From positions 1-64,000 of the forward strand of contig NZ_JAJNOC010000001.1 of NCBI RefSeq assembly GCF_021044825.1: 64,000 nt of DNA. Reading direction: 5' to 3'. The notes beneath the pieces were generated by a model that was not told the DNA's origin, did not search any database, and saw only the letters and a list, made by a program, of their open reading frames with translations. Shown here piece by piece: positions 27,456 through 35,608 of the stretch (the first letter of the stretch is position 1; each line of letters starts with the position of its first letter). This stretch comes from Massilia phyllostachyos. GTDB lineage: Bacteria; Pseudomonadota; Gammaproteobacteria; Burkholderiales; Burkholderiaceae_D. Both the position numbers and the translations under genes were made by a program.

Positions 27456-29018
27456 TTATATTTGGTGCAAGGCGCAACTGCACGTCGTACAGCCATATTG
27501 CGGCGCTGCACCCAAGGGTAGAACACATTTTACAAAGTGGTGCTTAGGCGGGTGATGCCAACCAACTAGTGCGCCACTCACGCGTGCCGCCCCTCCAACG
27601 ACTGCCGTGATCAGCACATCGTTTCCACTTACGTTCGATGTCAACGGAGGTGCTCCGGGTGGATGAAGCCATCCGGCCATATGATGGGCCGAGTAACATG
27701 CCGCGGTCGGGTGACCATAACTGTTGCCATGGCCAAAGGAATAGACCAGCCGTTTATATTTCGACGTTATCGACGCAGCTGGGGCACCACTGCTGCCGCT
27801 ACCCTTCAGGTTGCCACCATGATGCGGTACGACGACTGCGGCCAGATCAGCAGCCAGAAGCACTGGCGGCATGTATCTGTAATCGCAATCCCCGGCAATC
27901 AACCAGCTTCGGTATGGTGGAGCGGTTTCCACTTGGGGTACCTGGGTCACTTGGGCGACGATGCCATGAGTGTTGGGCTGGCTGCCATTACCGCGGACTA
28001 GAGTAATCGTATGATGCGAGTGCAGCCCAGCCGTCAGGGTCTGGCCGGCGGCAAAACGATACACCTTGCGACCATTGCCGATGATGGATGTCACGATTGT
28101 CTTTTGGTGAACCGTAACGCCACCATCCGGTACAATCCAGTCCACATCCAGTCCGGACAGTGATCCCGCAGGGACGCAGCGGTAGGCACTGACGTGATCG
28201 TCGTGCCAGTGCGTGAGAATCACGTTGGGCGACTGGCCAAAACACAGCGTAATAGGAATTGATGCCGTATGCAATTGTGACTGGATCGGCAATCCAGTGT
28301 CGACGTAGAGTGACGGCCATACGGCACGTGGTCGCTGTTGCGACCGCTCGACATTACACAAGGCGACCGCGTTAGCTTGGCCGACGTCGAATGCACCTAG
28401 ATAATCAGCACGCGCGCTCGCGACGAAGCTCTGCAGATCTGACGAACTCAGGACTGTACAGCCGCTGATCGACGACAGATTCGTCAACGCCTTTGCAGTT
28501 TTTCCGCCTACCGTTTTGGCCGCGAACGCGACTGGCACGCCGGCATCGACGATGCTTTGGTAAAGCATGCCGGTGCGTCCTCTCGCCATCAGAGAGAGGT
28601 CGTCGAATCGTACCAGGAACCATAATTTGTGGATCGCGCCAATGATGGCATCGGTACGATCGTCATCGTCGTTGAATTGCCCATGCACGCGCAATGCCTT
28701 GGCCCACCGAATCAAATCGAATGGTATATCTGCTTGCAGCGTCGAAAGCGGAACGACCGCCATTGGGTCGGCCCGGCGCCCCACTGGTCCGGTCAACCAT
28801 CTAATCCAGCTTTTCTCGATACCATCGGGATCGTCCAAAGAAAAAAGTGGGTCGCTTCTTCGTTGCATCAGCCAGTCCGCATCGATCAAATGCAGCCTGA
28901 TGGTGGCGACACCCTTCTTCGCATTGATCCGAACACTTTCGACATTCCCGTAGGCCTGGCTTGGCACAGGCGGCCGATCCCACTGTAGCATCGGTTCTGG
29001 GGAAAAATAGCGATTCAT
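27456..29018 (-). CDS. MBL-fold hydrolase with ComEC-like core
   Basis: A 520-residue protein. Residues 1-200 have no known domain. From about residue 215 a ComEC-like metallo-beta-lactamase fold begins with FDVGQANAVALCN and LYVDTG. The metal site THWHDDHVSAYR follows near residue 267, then WLIAGDCDY, VVVPHHGG and SFGHGNSYGHP, giving the expected His/Asp ligands. No signal peptide or membrane segment is present, so it is cytoplasmic, unlike full ComEC. Such domains cleave phosphodiesters or similar bonds. It is separated from the large operon upstream by a terminator-like hairpin (29402-29428) and diverges from a 47-codon gene at 29184. Confidence 0.85.
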   Translation of the reverse strand: MNRYFSPEPMLQWDRPPVPSQAYGNVESVRINAKKGVATIRLHLIDADWLMQRRSDPLFSLDDPDGIEKSWIRWLTGPVGRRADPMAVVPLSTLQADIPFDLIRWAKALRVHGQFNDDDDRTDAIIGAIHKLWFLVRFDDLSLMARGRTGMLYQSIVDAGVPVAFAAKTVGGKTAKALTNLSSISGCTVLSSSDLQSFVASARADYLGAFDVGQANAVALCNVERSQQRPRAVWPSLYVDTGLPIQSQLHTASIPITLCFGQSPNVILTHWHDDHVSAYRCVPAGSLSGLDVDWIVPDGGVTVHQKTIVTSIIGNGRKVYRFAAGQTLTAGLHSHHTITLVRGNGSQPNTHGIVAQVTQVPQVETAPPYRSWLIAGDCDYRYMPPVLLAADLAAVVVPHHGGNLKGSGSSGAPAASITSKYKRLVYSFGHGNSYGHPTAACYSAHHMAGWLHPPGAPPLTSNVSGNDVLITAVVGGAARVSGALVGWHHPPKHHFVKCVLPLGAAPQYGCTTCSCALHQI

Positions 29019-29183
29019 ATCATCGACCTGCCATCAAGAAATCTCGATGGTAGTCCGACATTTCCTATTCGACAAATATTTTTGTGAAGACTAAAGTAGT
29101 TCTTCCAAAGATCGCCGACCAGTTGCAGTCGGTGCCAACGGAAAGTGTTGCTCGACAACGCGGCTATTCACAAAGGCTAGGCG

Positions 29184-29327
29184 ATGGAGAAAAAGTCCGG
29201 AACTCAACCTTATTGGGATCGTCTGGAGCACGCTAAGTACTTTTGGAGTCGTTTCGTCGCCATGGACGGCGCGGCACTGCTCGCCGGAACTCAATCCTTG
29301 ATAAAAGGTTTCGGGAGGAATTCATAG
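29184..29327 (+). CDS. 47-residue small protein, divergent from the MBL gene
   Basis: ATG at 29184, stop at 29325-29327, with an aaagg ribosome-site-like sequence nine bases upstream and an in-frame stop just before it. The product begins MEKKSGTQPYWDRLEHAKYF and ends in QSLIKGFGRNS. It is too short for common gene-calling cutoffs. The evidence that it is real is that a diverged copy with the same FW-x-R-x-VAM-x-GA-x-LL-x3-QSLIK pattern lies on the other side of the MBL gene at 27205-27408. Role unknown; a partner or regulator of the MBL protein is possible. Confidence 0.55.
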   Translation: MEKKSGTQPYWDRLEHAKYFWSRFVAMDGAALLAGTQSLIKGFGRNS

Positions 29328-29388
29328 TAAGTTTTTCCTGACTACTTAGGTCGCGGACGGCTCAACACAATTGCGCGAAACGCGAATC

Positions 29389-29428
29389 AAAATAAAGAAT
29401 GGCCGTGGTTGGCTTGAGCCACCACGGC
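29389..29428 (-). terminator. Hairpin ending the large leftward operon
   Basis: gccgtggt and accacggc form a perfect eight-base stem with a nested ggctt/gagcc pair. Read on the minus strand it is followed by cattctttatttt, a moderately T-rich tail. It lies just past the stop of the DUF2357-like gene and separates that operon from the MBL gene. Confidence 0.6.
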
Positions 29429-29435
29429 GCTGCCG

Positions 29436-32400
29436 TTACCCCTCGCCCTCCTCGTCCACGGTGCCGGTGATGCGGATCTGCCCGAGCCCGGATTCGCCCA
29501 GCAGGTAAAGGTTCGCTAGGTACAGCAGGTCTGGCGTGGCATCGAGCGCTGCTGGTTTGTTCAACTCGAAGGCGATCCGCGGATGCAGCTCTACTCCCGG
29601 CACGCAGACGAGTGGTTCGATTCGCTCCAGCACGGCCGCAAGTTGCGACACGGCCGGCGCGCCGACGGCGAGCAGCCGCGCCACTGCTGGGTTTGGTACC
29701 GCACGCGTACGCAACAAAGCAAGCAGTACCTCGAGGCAAGTACGTAACTCGGCGGCCAGTTCAGATGACACGGCGCCGCTGCGCTCGATCTTGCTAGCGA
29801 CGCTGTGCAGGCGCGCAGCCAGCGCAGCACTGGCGTGGCGCACCTGGCCCGCATCGAACATGAGGACCAGCGCGGGAGCGCGCCACAGCGCGATGCTAAG
29901 AAGATCGAGTACGATGGCTTGGGTGGGGGCATCAGCCCCGTCCAACGCTGTCACTAGGCGCGGCAACAGCTGCGTTGCCTGGTCTGGACATCCCAGCAGG
30001 CAGGCGATCGCTAAGCGCCCGCGGTCAAGCAGTCGGCGCTCGGCGAAGCAGGCATCGACTTGCGCGCGGACCGTGGGCCATGCTTCTGGCGGCAGATCGA
30101 CACGCAGGCTGCATACAATGAACATGTACTCCACCGCCAGGTCGCGCACATGGGGATGTGCCGTGCAGTCATCCCACAGCACGTCGTTCATGCGCGCCAG
30201 CACGGGGGCGCATGCCCTGATGGTTTCGGCGAACTTGGCAGGGCAATCCCGGTCGGCGACCGAACGCCCGCCCGACCAGATGTCGAGCATGAGGCGCCGC
30301 ACCTGGGTGCGCACTTGCTTGATCACGTCGCGCACCGCTTCTTTACGGTAGCCACCATTGCGCAGCGCCTCGGTAGCGCGATACAGCGCGCTCAGTCTCT
30401 GGTCGAGTAGCGCCAGTTCAGGACTGCGCCAATGGTCTTCTAGCTGGCGCCAACCGCGTAGCGGTGGCGCGCCCGGCACTTGGGCAGCCAGTGCCTCGGC
30501 GTCCGCAGCCACCCAGGTTGCGCGCACTGCGGCGAAACCGGCGCTCGCCGGATCGCAGGGAATAAAGCGCAATTGGTAGGGATCATCGCTGCCATAGCTG
30601 AACTCGAGCTGCAGCCGCGCTGGCACGTCCACGCGTAGTGGGAACGCAGGCGAGGCAAGGCGCAAGCGGTAAGCCAACACCTTGCCTGCCTCGCTCGCCG
30701 CGCCCTGGCGCAGCGGCAGTTCGAGCACGGCCTGACCTGCTGGCAGGGTGAACACTTCGTCGACGGGGATCATCTGGCGCAAGCCCCGGCGCGGCTCGAT
30801 CCGGCCTTCGCGCACCAGATGGAAACGCTGGTAACGGCCAGCGGCCGGGACCCGGATCGACAGGTCGGGCAGACGTTCGTACCACAGCGGCTCGTCCGCG
30901 GCGGATTCGCGCCATGTGAGCAGGCGCGCCGCGCCGCCGACCAGGCTCGATGCCGGCCACGCCGGCCAGCCGTCGCGCACCAGCGCCGCTGCGAGTGGCG
31001 CTATCAATCCATCAGCGCCGCAGGCAAGCACCAGCGCCACGCAATTGCCGCGCCTAATCCCGGCTTTGGCTTGGACCAAGGCATCCTGGAGCGCTTTCTT
31101 CTGCAGCGTCGGCGCCTCGAGAGGGCTGGCAACCGTGAACCATTCACCGGGCTTCGTCTCCCATGACGCCGCAGTCCCAGGCTGTGCGTCCGGTCCCGCG
31201 CTCCAGGCGCCGAGCTGGTCGCTGGCGCGGCAGCGCTGGCGCTGCAGCGCTCCAGCTGCGAGACTCTCGAACGCCGCCGCATTCGGCACCTCGAGCACAT
31301 CCAAGCGTTCCCAGGCCAAGCCGCGCATCTGCGGCACTCGCTGGTCGAGCTTCGGTGCGCGCCGCGCCTGCAGCGGCGTGATTGTCACCATCTCGCCTAC
31401 GTGGTCAAGCACTAGCACGTAGTCGTCGGCGGCGACAGGTTTGCCGCCGTGTTCCGCACCGAGCCAATCGAATAATGCAGCGACGCTGCGCGGCAACGGA
31501 TCGGCGCGCTCGAAGCGGGCGTTTAATCCGCGCCGCGCGGCGCCAAGCGCGAAATCGTCGATGGCGTCGGGTGTCAGGTAGGTCAGCGGCGCCTTGCCGA
31601 AGAAGCTGGCCAGCCTGGTGGCAAAGGCCAGCGCTGCTTCGTCGCGGCGGCCACCGGCGTCGCCGCGTCCCTGGATCACGTCGCTCATCGCCAGTAGCGG
31701 AGCATCAGTGCACAAGCTCATCGCGGTTGCATCACCCAAGTCGAGTGCAATCTCGCCGTGCACCGCGCTAGCCCAGTATTGGCGCAGCAAGCGAAACGGC
31801 AGTCGCCCGCCTACGCCGCCTGCGGTCCAGGCCGGCCAAGGCTCGGATAAATCGACCACCGCGGCAGTAGCGGGCTCGCATTGGGCCGGGGCCTGAGCGA
31901 CTTCGAGCGGCTCCGACTTGGTCGCGAGGGCAGCCAGCAACCGTTGCACGATGCGCTCGGCGGCAAACAAACTGAGGCTGTCGATCGCGAATTCTTCCTT
32001 CCCGATCCTCACCGTGCCCGCAGCGGCTGACATTAGAGATAGGCGCACTTGCAAGGTGCTGTCCCCGAGCGTCAAGTCAAAGCCGCCTGTCACGGGTTGG
32101 ACTTCGAAGCGGCGCACCGCCGCCCCTTGCGAGGATCGGTCAATCTCTACCTCTGCCGCCTTGCCGTCTGCACGCAGGGCGTAGCTGACTGCAGTACCGA
32201 CCTTCAGCGCAGGATAGTCGAGCGGGCTGCGCAGCGCTCGGTGGTTAAAGTACACCCTGCCATCCGGACCGCCAATGAAGCCGAAACCGCCCGCTTGGCC
32301 CTGTCCGAGCGAAACCACCTTTCCCTTGGCGCGTTCCGTTGCGTTCTGGTCTCGCACTAGGCCGGACAGCAATGCACCGCGCTCGGGGAGCACGCCAAAG

Positions 32401-33224
32401 TCATCCAGCATCACATGGCAAGGTTGCTCTGGGAAGCGCACCCGGCCGGCCAGTTGTAGCCCCGCGACCAGCTTCCAACGTAATAACTCCAGCCAGTCGT
32501 CAGCCTGGCACGCGGCATCACGTTCGACCCCGGCATCGAGCGCCTGCAGTCCCATCCAGCCGTCCCAGATCTTGCGGTAGTGCCGGTCCTGCAGCAGGAC
32601 ATTGTTGGGCGGTACATTGGCCCAGTCACGGACCCCGGCGCCGTCCTCGCGCAGCCAGCGGCGCAGGCGATCCAGCAAATCTTGTTCGTCCCGCGTATCG
32701 CGAAACGCCGCACAGCGCGCGACTAGGAGCGGCTCGAGGCGGCGGCAAAAGGCCGCCAGTAAGCGATTCTCCAGGGTGTCAAGCGACGCCTCACGCCGCA
32801 CTGCCATCACGCCCGGCTTGCCGGCTAGCTTTTCGCGCACGGTGCGCCCGTTCTGGCGCGCTAGCCAGGCAACACTTACGCTGTCGAGTTCACGCGCGGC
32901 ATGCAGCGGCACCACGGCGTGGCTACGCACGATGCGCTGGCGCGCCTGCCCCAGCACGTGGCGTAGCGCGGCAGCGACGTGGTCGACGATCGCGCGCAGG
33001 CGGTCGCACGGCGCGGCGCCCGGCGCCGGCAGTACGGCTGCTCGCCGGCACAAGGCGGACCAGCCCTGCGGCAGCGCGCGGCCACTGCGAGCATCAACGT
33101 CGGCCAACCCGGAAAGCCAGGAACGGAGGGCCAGCAGGTCGCGCTCGCGCTCGGCGCCCACGCCACCGGTGGCGATACATCGATACTGGGCCTCGGCCGC
33201 ACTAACGGTGAATCGGGTTGTCAC
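29436..33224 (-). CDS. DUF2357-like protein with internal cold-shock-like domain
   Basis: A 1,262-residue protein starting at a GTG whose ga overlaps the upstream stop. Residues 95-180 resemble the DUF2357 type of McrB partner proteins: ELDSVSVAWLARQ, then ASLDTLENRLLAAFCRRLEP, the D-T-x-E-N-R signature. Residues about 300-345 contain GQAGGFGFIGGPDGRVYFNH, which looks like a cold-shock/OB nucleic-acid-binding unit. The remaining 900 residues are beta-rich then helical, with no PD-(D/E)xK nuclease that I can find, unlike many McrC-type partners. It is last in the operon, directly after the McrB-like ATPase, so the two probably form a complex. The domain names are from pattern memory and need a profile search. 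Confidence 0.75.
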   Translation of the reverse strand: MTTRFTVSAAEAQYRCIATGGVGAERERDLLALRSWLSGLADVDARSGRALPQGWSALCRRAAVLPAPGAAPCDRLRAIVDHVAAALRHVLGQARQRIVRSHAVVPLHAARELDSVSVAWLARQNGRTVREKLAGKPGVMAVRREASLDTLENRLLAAFCRRLEPLLVARCAAFRDTRDEQDLLDRLRRWLREDGAGVRDWANVPPNNVLLQDRHYRKIWDGWMGLQALDAGVERDAACQADDWLELLRWKLVAGLQLAGRVRFPEQPCHVMLDDFGVLPERGALLSGLVRDQNATERAKGKVVSLGQGQAGGFGFIGGPDGRVYFNHRALRSPLDYPALKVGTAVSYALRADGKAAEVEIDRSSQGAAVRRFEVQPVTGGFDLTLGDSTLQVRLSLMSAAAGTVRIGKEEFAIDSLSLFAAERIVQRLLAALATKSEPLEVAQAPAQCEPATAAVVDLSEPWPAWTAGGVGGRLPFRLLRQYWASAVHGEIALDLGDATAMSLCTDAPLLAMSDVIQGRGDAGGRRDEAALAFATRLASFFGKAPLTYLTPDAIDDFALGAARRGLNARFERADPLPRSVAALFDWLGAEHGGKPVAADDYVLVLDHVGEMVTITPLQARRAPKLDQRVPQMRGLAWERLDVLEVPNAAAFESLAAGALQRQRCRASDQLGAWSAGPDAQPGTAASWETKPGEWFTVASPLEAPTLQKKALQDALVQAKAGIRRGNCVALVLACGADGLIAPLAAALVRDGWPAWPASSLVGGAARLLTWRESAADEPLWYERLPDLSIRVPAAGRYQRFHLVREGRIEPRRGLRQMIPVDEVFTLPAGQAVLELPLRQGAASEAGKVLAYRLRLASPAFPLRVDVPARLQLEFSYGSDDPYQLRFIPCDPASAGFAAVRATWVAADAEALAAQVPGAPPLRGWRQLEDHWRSPELALLDQRLSALYRATEALRNGGYRKEAVRDVIKQVRTQVRRLMLDIWSGGRSVADRDCPAKFAETIRACAPVLARMNDVLWDDCTAHPHVRDLAVEYMFIVCSLRVDLPPEAWPTVRAQVDACFAERRLLDRGRLAIACLLGCPDQATQLLPRLVTALDGADAPTQAIVLDLLSIALWRAPALVLMFDAGQVRHASAALAARLHSVASKIERSGAVSSELAAELRTCLEVLLALLRTRAVPNPAVARLLAVGAPAVSQLAAVLERIEPLVCVPGVELHPRIAFELNKPAALDATPDLLYLANLYLLGESGLGQIRITGTVDEEGEG

Positions 33225-35605
33225 GCCTGCTCACTCGTCGTCAGGTAATCGGCGCTGCTCCAGATGAACTGGCCATAGCCTATCTCGGTCGCGCGGTCGA
33301 AGTCGGCCAAGATGGCGTAGCCGCCATCGGCGATCTCTTGGCGGATTCGGCCCAGGCAAGGGTTGCCGCGGGTCTCAATACCACGCAACTTCGGCATGAT
33401 CTTGAGCACCAGTTGGTCTTCGAACGCCAGGTGCATCTTGCGCGCCAGTTCATCGGCATCGCCAGCACGTTGGGCCGCCAGTACTTGCGGGTGGTTAGCC
33501 ATGTAGTATTCGATCGATTGCCATACCCGGTGCCCAAGCGCGCGCCCGGCGCCGGCCATGGCATCGTTGATGCGTTGGGCACAGGCGCGGAATGGTCCGA
33601 TTTCCGATTCGTCGAAGGTGCTGCGGAACTTCACCCACCGTCCCCAGGTTTCGGTGCGCAACAGGTCCGCGCCGCGCTCCGGTAAGGCCTTTAGTTCGGC
33701 ACGGCGGTGGAATTCGAGCGGACGCGGGAAATGCAGGATGAAACCACGGTCGATCACCTTGTCCGACAACGACTTGGTCGTTTCGTCCTGGTTCATGGTA
33801 CCGGCCCACAACACATTGCGGCCCAGTTGCAAAGAATACGGCGGCATGTTGGCGCCCAGCTTGACCTCCAGCGCTGGCACTCTGTCGCGCTGCGTCGAAC
33901 GCCGTGTCTCCAGCAAGCTCAGGAAATCGGCGAAATACATTTCGACGTGGGCCAAGTTCATTTCGTCGAGCAGCACGAGGTTGAGCGCGTCATTCAATCC
34001 CGGATAATCGTCGCGCGGCGCTTCCTGGGCCTGGGCCAGCAGGCGCAGCAGCGGCTGGGCATTGAAGCGGTCATCGATTGAGTTGAAGTACCCCAGCAGC
34101 GACTCCTGGCTGTCCCAGTTCGGCTGCACCGGCACGTTGAGGAAGTTGATGCCGCCAAAATGGGCGTACAGGCGCGGTAACTCGGACTTACCGGTGCCGC
34201 TGGCGCCGGCCAGCACGGTCAGTGGCGAGAACTCGGCGGTCTTGAGTGCCGTATGGAAGGCATCGAGAATGCGGCGCTCGAAGTGCAGGCCATGCGCGGC
34301 GCAGCTCTGGTGAATGGCCTGCAGCCAGGCCATCTCATCGACTTCACTCTGTTGTAGACGCGGCAGCACCCGTGCAAACTGCGACAGCGGGCGGCGGACG
34401 TTGGCGACGCGTTCCTCGCGTTCCTCCGGCGTGGCGAAACTGGCACCCAAGCGCTTGAGCTTCTCGCGCTGGCCGCGGTTCTCCGCCTCCAGCAGATCGA
34501 TGTTGTCCTTCAGCTGGCGGTTATCGAGTTCGTACTTGCCGGCCAGGTGCTTCAGGGAGGACACCTGCAGGCCAGCGTCGCGCAAGCGGGCCAGTTCGTC
34601 CTCGCTGCGCGCATGCTGCTCGGCCAGGGCGTCGCGCTCCTGGCGGATGCGCGCCAGGTCGGCGAGCACCTGCTCGCTCGGGCGCGCCGCGAGTTCCCGC
34701 ACCAGCCCCTCGTTGCGCTGGTGGAGCTCAGCCAGTTGCTGCTCGACCAGGGCGGCATCAAGGCCGCCGAGCTGGCGCGCCAGCGCCGCGTAGCGGTCGC
34801 CATCGCGGCGCTGGCCGTCGATCAGCGCCAGCAGGCGGGCGTTTTCTGCGCGCGCGCCGGCGAGCTGCGCCTCCGCACTGGCGACCCGGTCAAAGGCCAT
34901 GCGCTCGGCTTCTTGTTCGAGACTGGCGCGTTCTTGTTCGAGGCTGGCCAGCGCGGCGTCAAGCCGAATCCGGTCGCGATGCACCGCCAAACGCGCATCT
35001 TCAACGGCCTGCTCATGGCGACCCAAGGCTTCTTCGCGCTGTACCAGCCGCGCGCGCTCAGCGTCGTTGTGCCGGGCCAGCTCGGCGCGTGCGTCGCCCA
35101 CCTCGCGCTCGAGTGCAGCCAAGCGCTCGGCACGGCCGGCTGCCAGCTGTTCTTCCATTGCCGTCAACAGTTGCTGGTGGCGCGCCATCAGTGCGTCTTC
35201 CTGGCGTGCGCGCTGCTCGACGTAGCCGGCGTCACGCTCGGCCTCGGCGCGCCGGATACGCTCGTCACGTTCCTGCAGCGCGCGGGTACGCGCCGCCAAC
35301 TCGGCCTGCTGCTGCGCCAATTGCGTCGCCAGCGCCTGCTCCTGCTGCCCCAACCCGGCTTCACGCGCGAGCAGCGCTTTCTCGCGCTTGTCGCATGCAC
35401 CGACCCGCTCGATATGGCGCGCCGCTTCCTGCTCCAAAGCATGCGCCCAGTCGGCCAGCTCGCGCTCGCGCTGTTCGAGCGAGGCCGCGGCGGCCTGCCC
35501 CGGCCCGTCGGCTAGCCCAGCGCCGGCGGCCTGGATCTGGTTGGCCGGCACGGGCCCTGCTACGCCGAATGCGCCACTGCCGCCCTGGTGTCTGTTCTTG
35601 CCCAT
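33221..35605 (-). CDS. McrB-like AAA+ ATPase with long N-terminal coiled coil
   Basis: I chose the ATG at 35605 (ribosome site ggag ten bases upstream); a TTG one codon earlier is possible. In the 794-residue product, residues about 40-420 are almost unbroken charged heptads (for example LEQRERELADWAHALEQEAA), a very long coiled coil. The AAA+ core follows: Walker A AGASGTGKSEL (about 468), Walker B LVLLDEMNLAHVEMYFADFL (about 543-562) and the McrB-type sensor region WAGTMNQDE. McrB-like motors use nucleotide hydrolysis to move on DNA and feed a partner. The gene sits between the HEPN-like gene and the DUF2357-like gene with overlaps or gaps of a few bases. Confidence 0.88.
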   Translation of the reverse strand: MGKNRHQGGSGAFGVAGPVPANQIQAAGAGLADGPGQAAAASLEQRERELADWAHALEQEAARHIERVGACDKREKALLAREAGLGQQEQALATQLAQQQAELAARTRALQERDERIRRAEAERDAGYVEQRARQEDALMARHQQLLTAMEEQLAAGRAERLAALEREVGDARAELARHNDAERARLVQREEALGRHEQAVEDARLAVHRDRIRLDAALASLEQERASLEQEAERMAFDRVASAEAQLAGARAENARLLALIDGQRRDGDRYAALARQLGGLDAALVEQQLAELHQRNEGLVRELAARPSEQVLADLARIRQERDALAEQHARSEDELARLRDAGLQVSSLKHLAGKYELDNRQLKDNIDLLEAENRGQREKLKRLGASFATPEEREERVANVRRPLSQFARVLPRLQQSEVDEMAWLQAIHQSCAAHGLHFERRILDAFHTALKTAEFSPLTVLAGASGTGKSELPRLYAHFGGINFLNVPVQPNWDSQESLLGYFNSIDDRFNAQPLLRLLAQAQEAPRDDYPGLNDALNLVLLDEMNLAHVEMYFADFLSLLETRRSTQRDRVPALEVKLGANMPPYSLQLGRNVLWAGTMNQDETTKSLSDKVIDRGFILHFPRPLEFHRRAELKALPERGADLLRTETWGRWVKFRSTFDESEIGPFRACAQRINDAMAGAGRALGHRVWQSIEYYMANHPQVLAAQRAGDADELARKMHLAFEDQLVLKIMPKLRGIETRGNPCLGRIRQEIADGGYAILADFDRATEIGYGQFIWSSADYLTTSEQA

Positions 35606-35608
35606 CAA

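Noticed and set aside
29091..29294. Minus-strand 67-codon frame in the gap before the MBL gene
   Set aside because: Starts at TTG without a ribosome site and lies antisense to the 47-residue gene, which has a homologous copy nearby.
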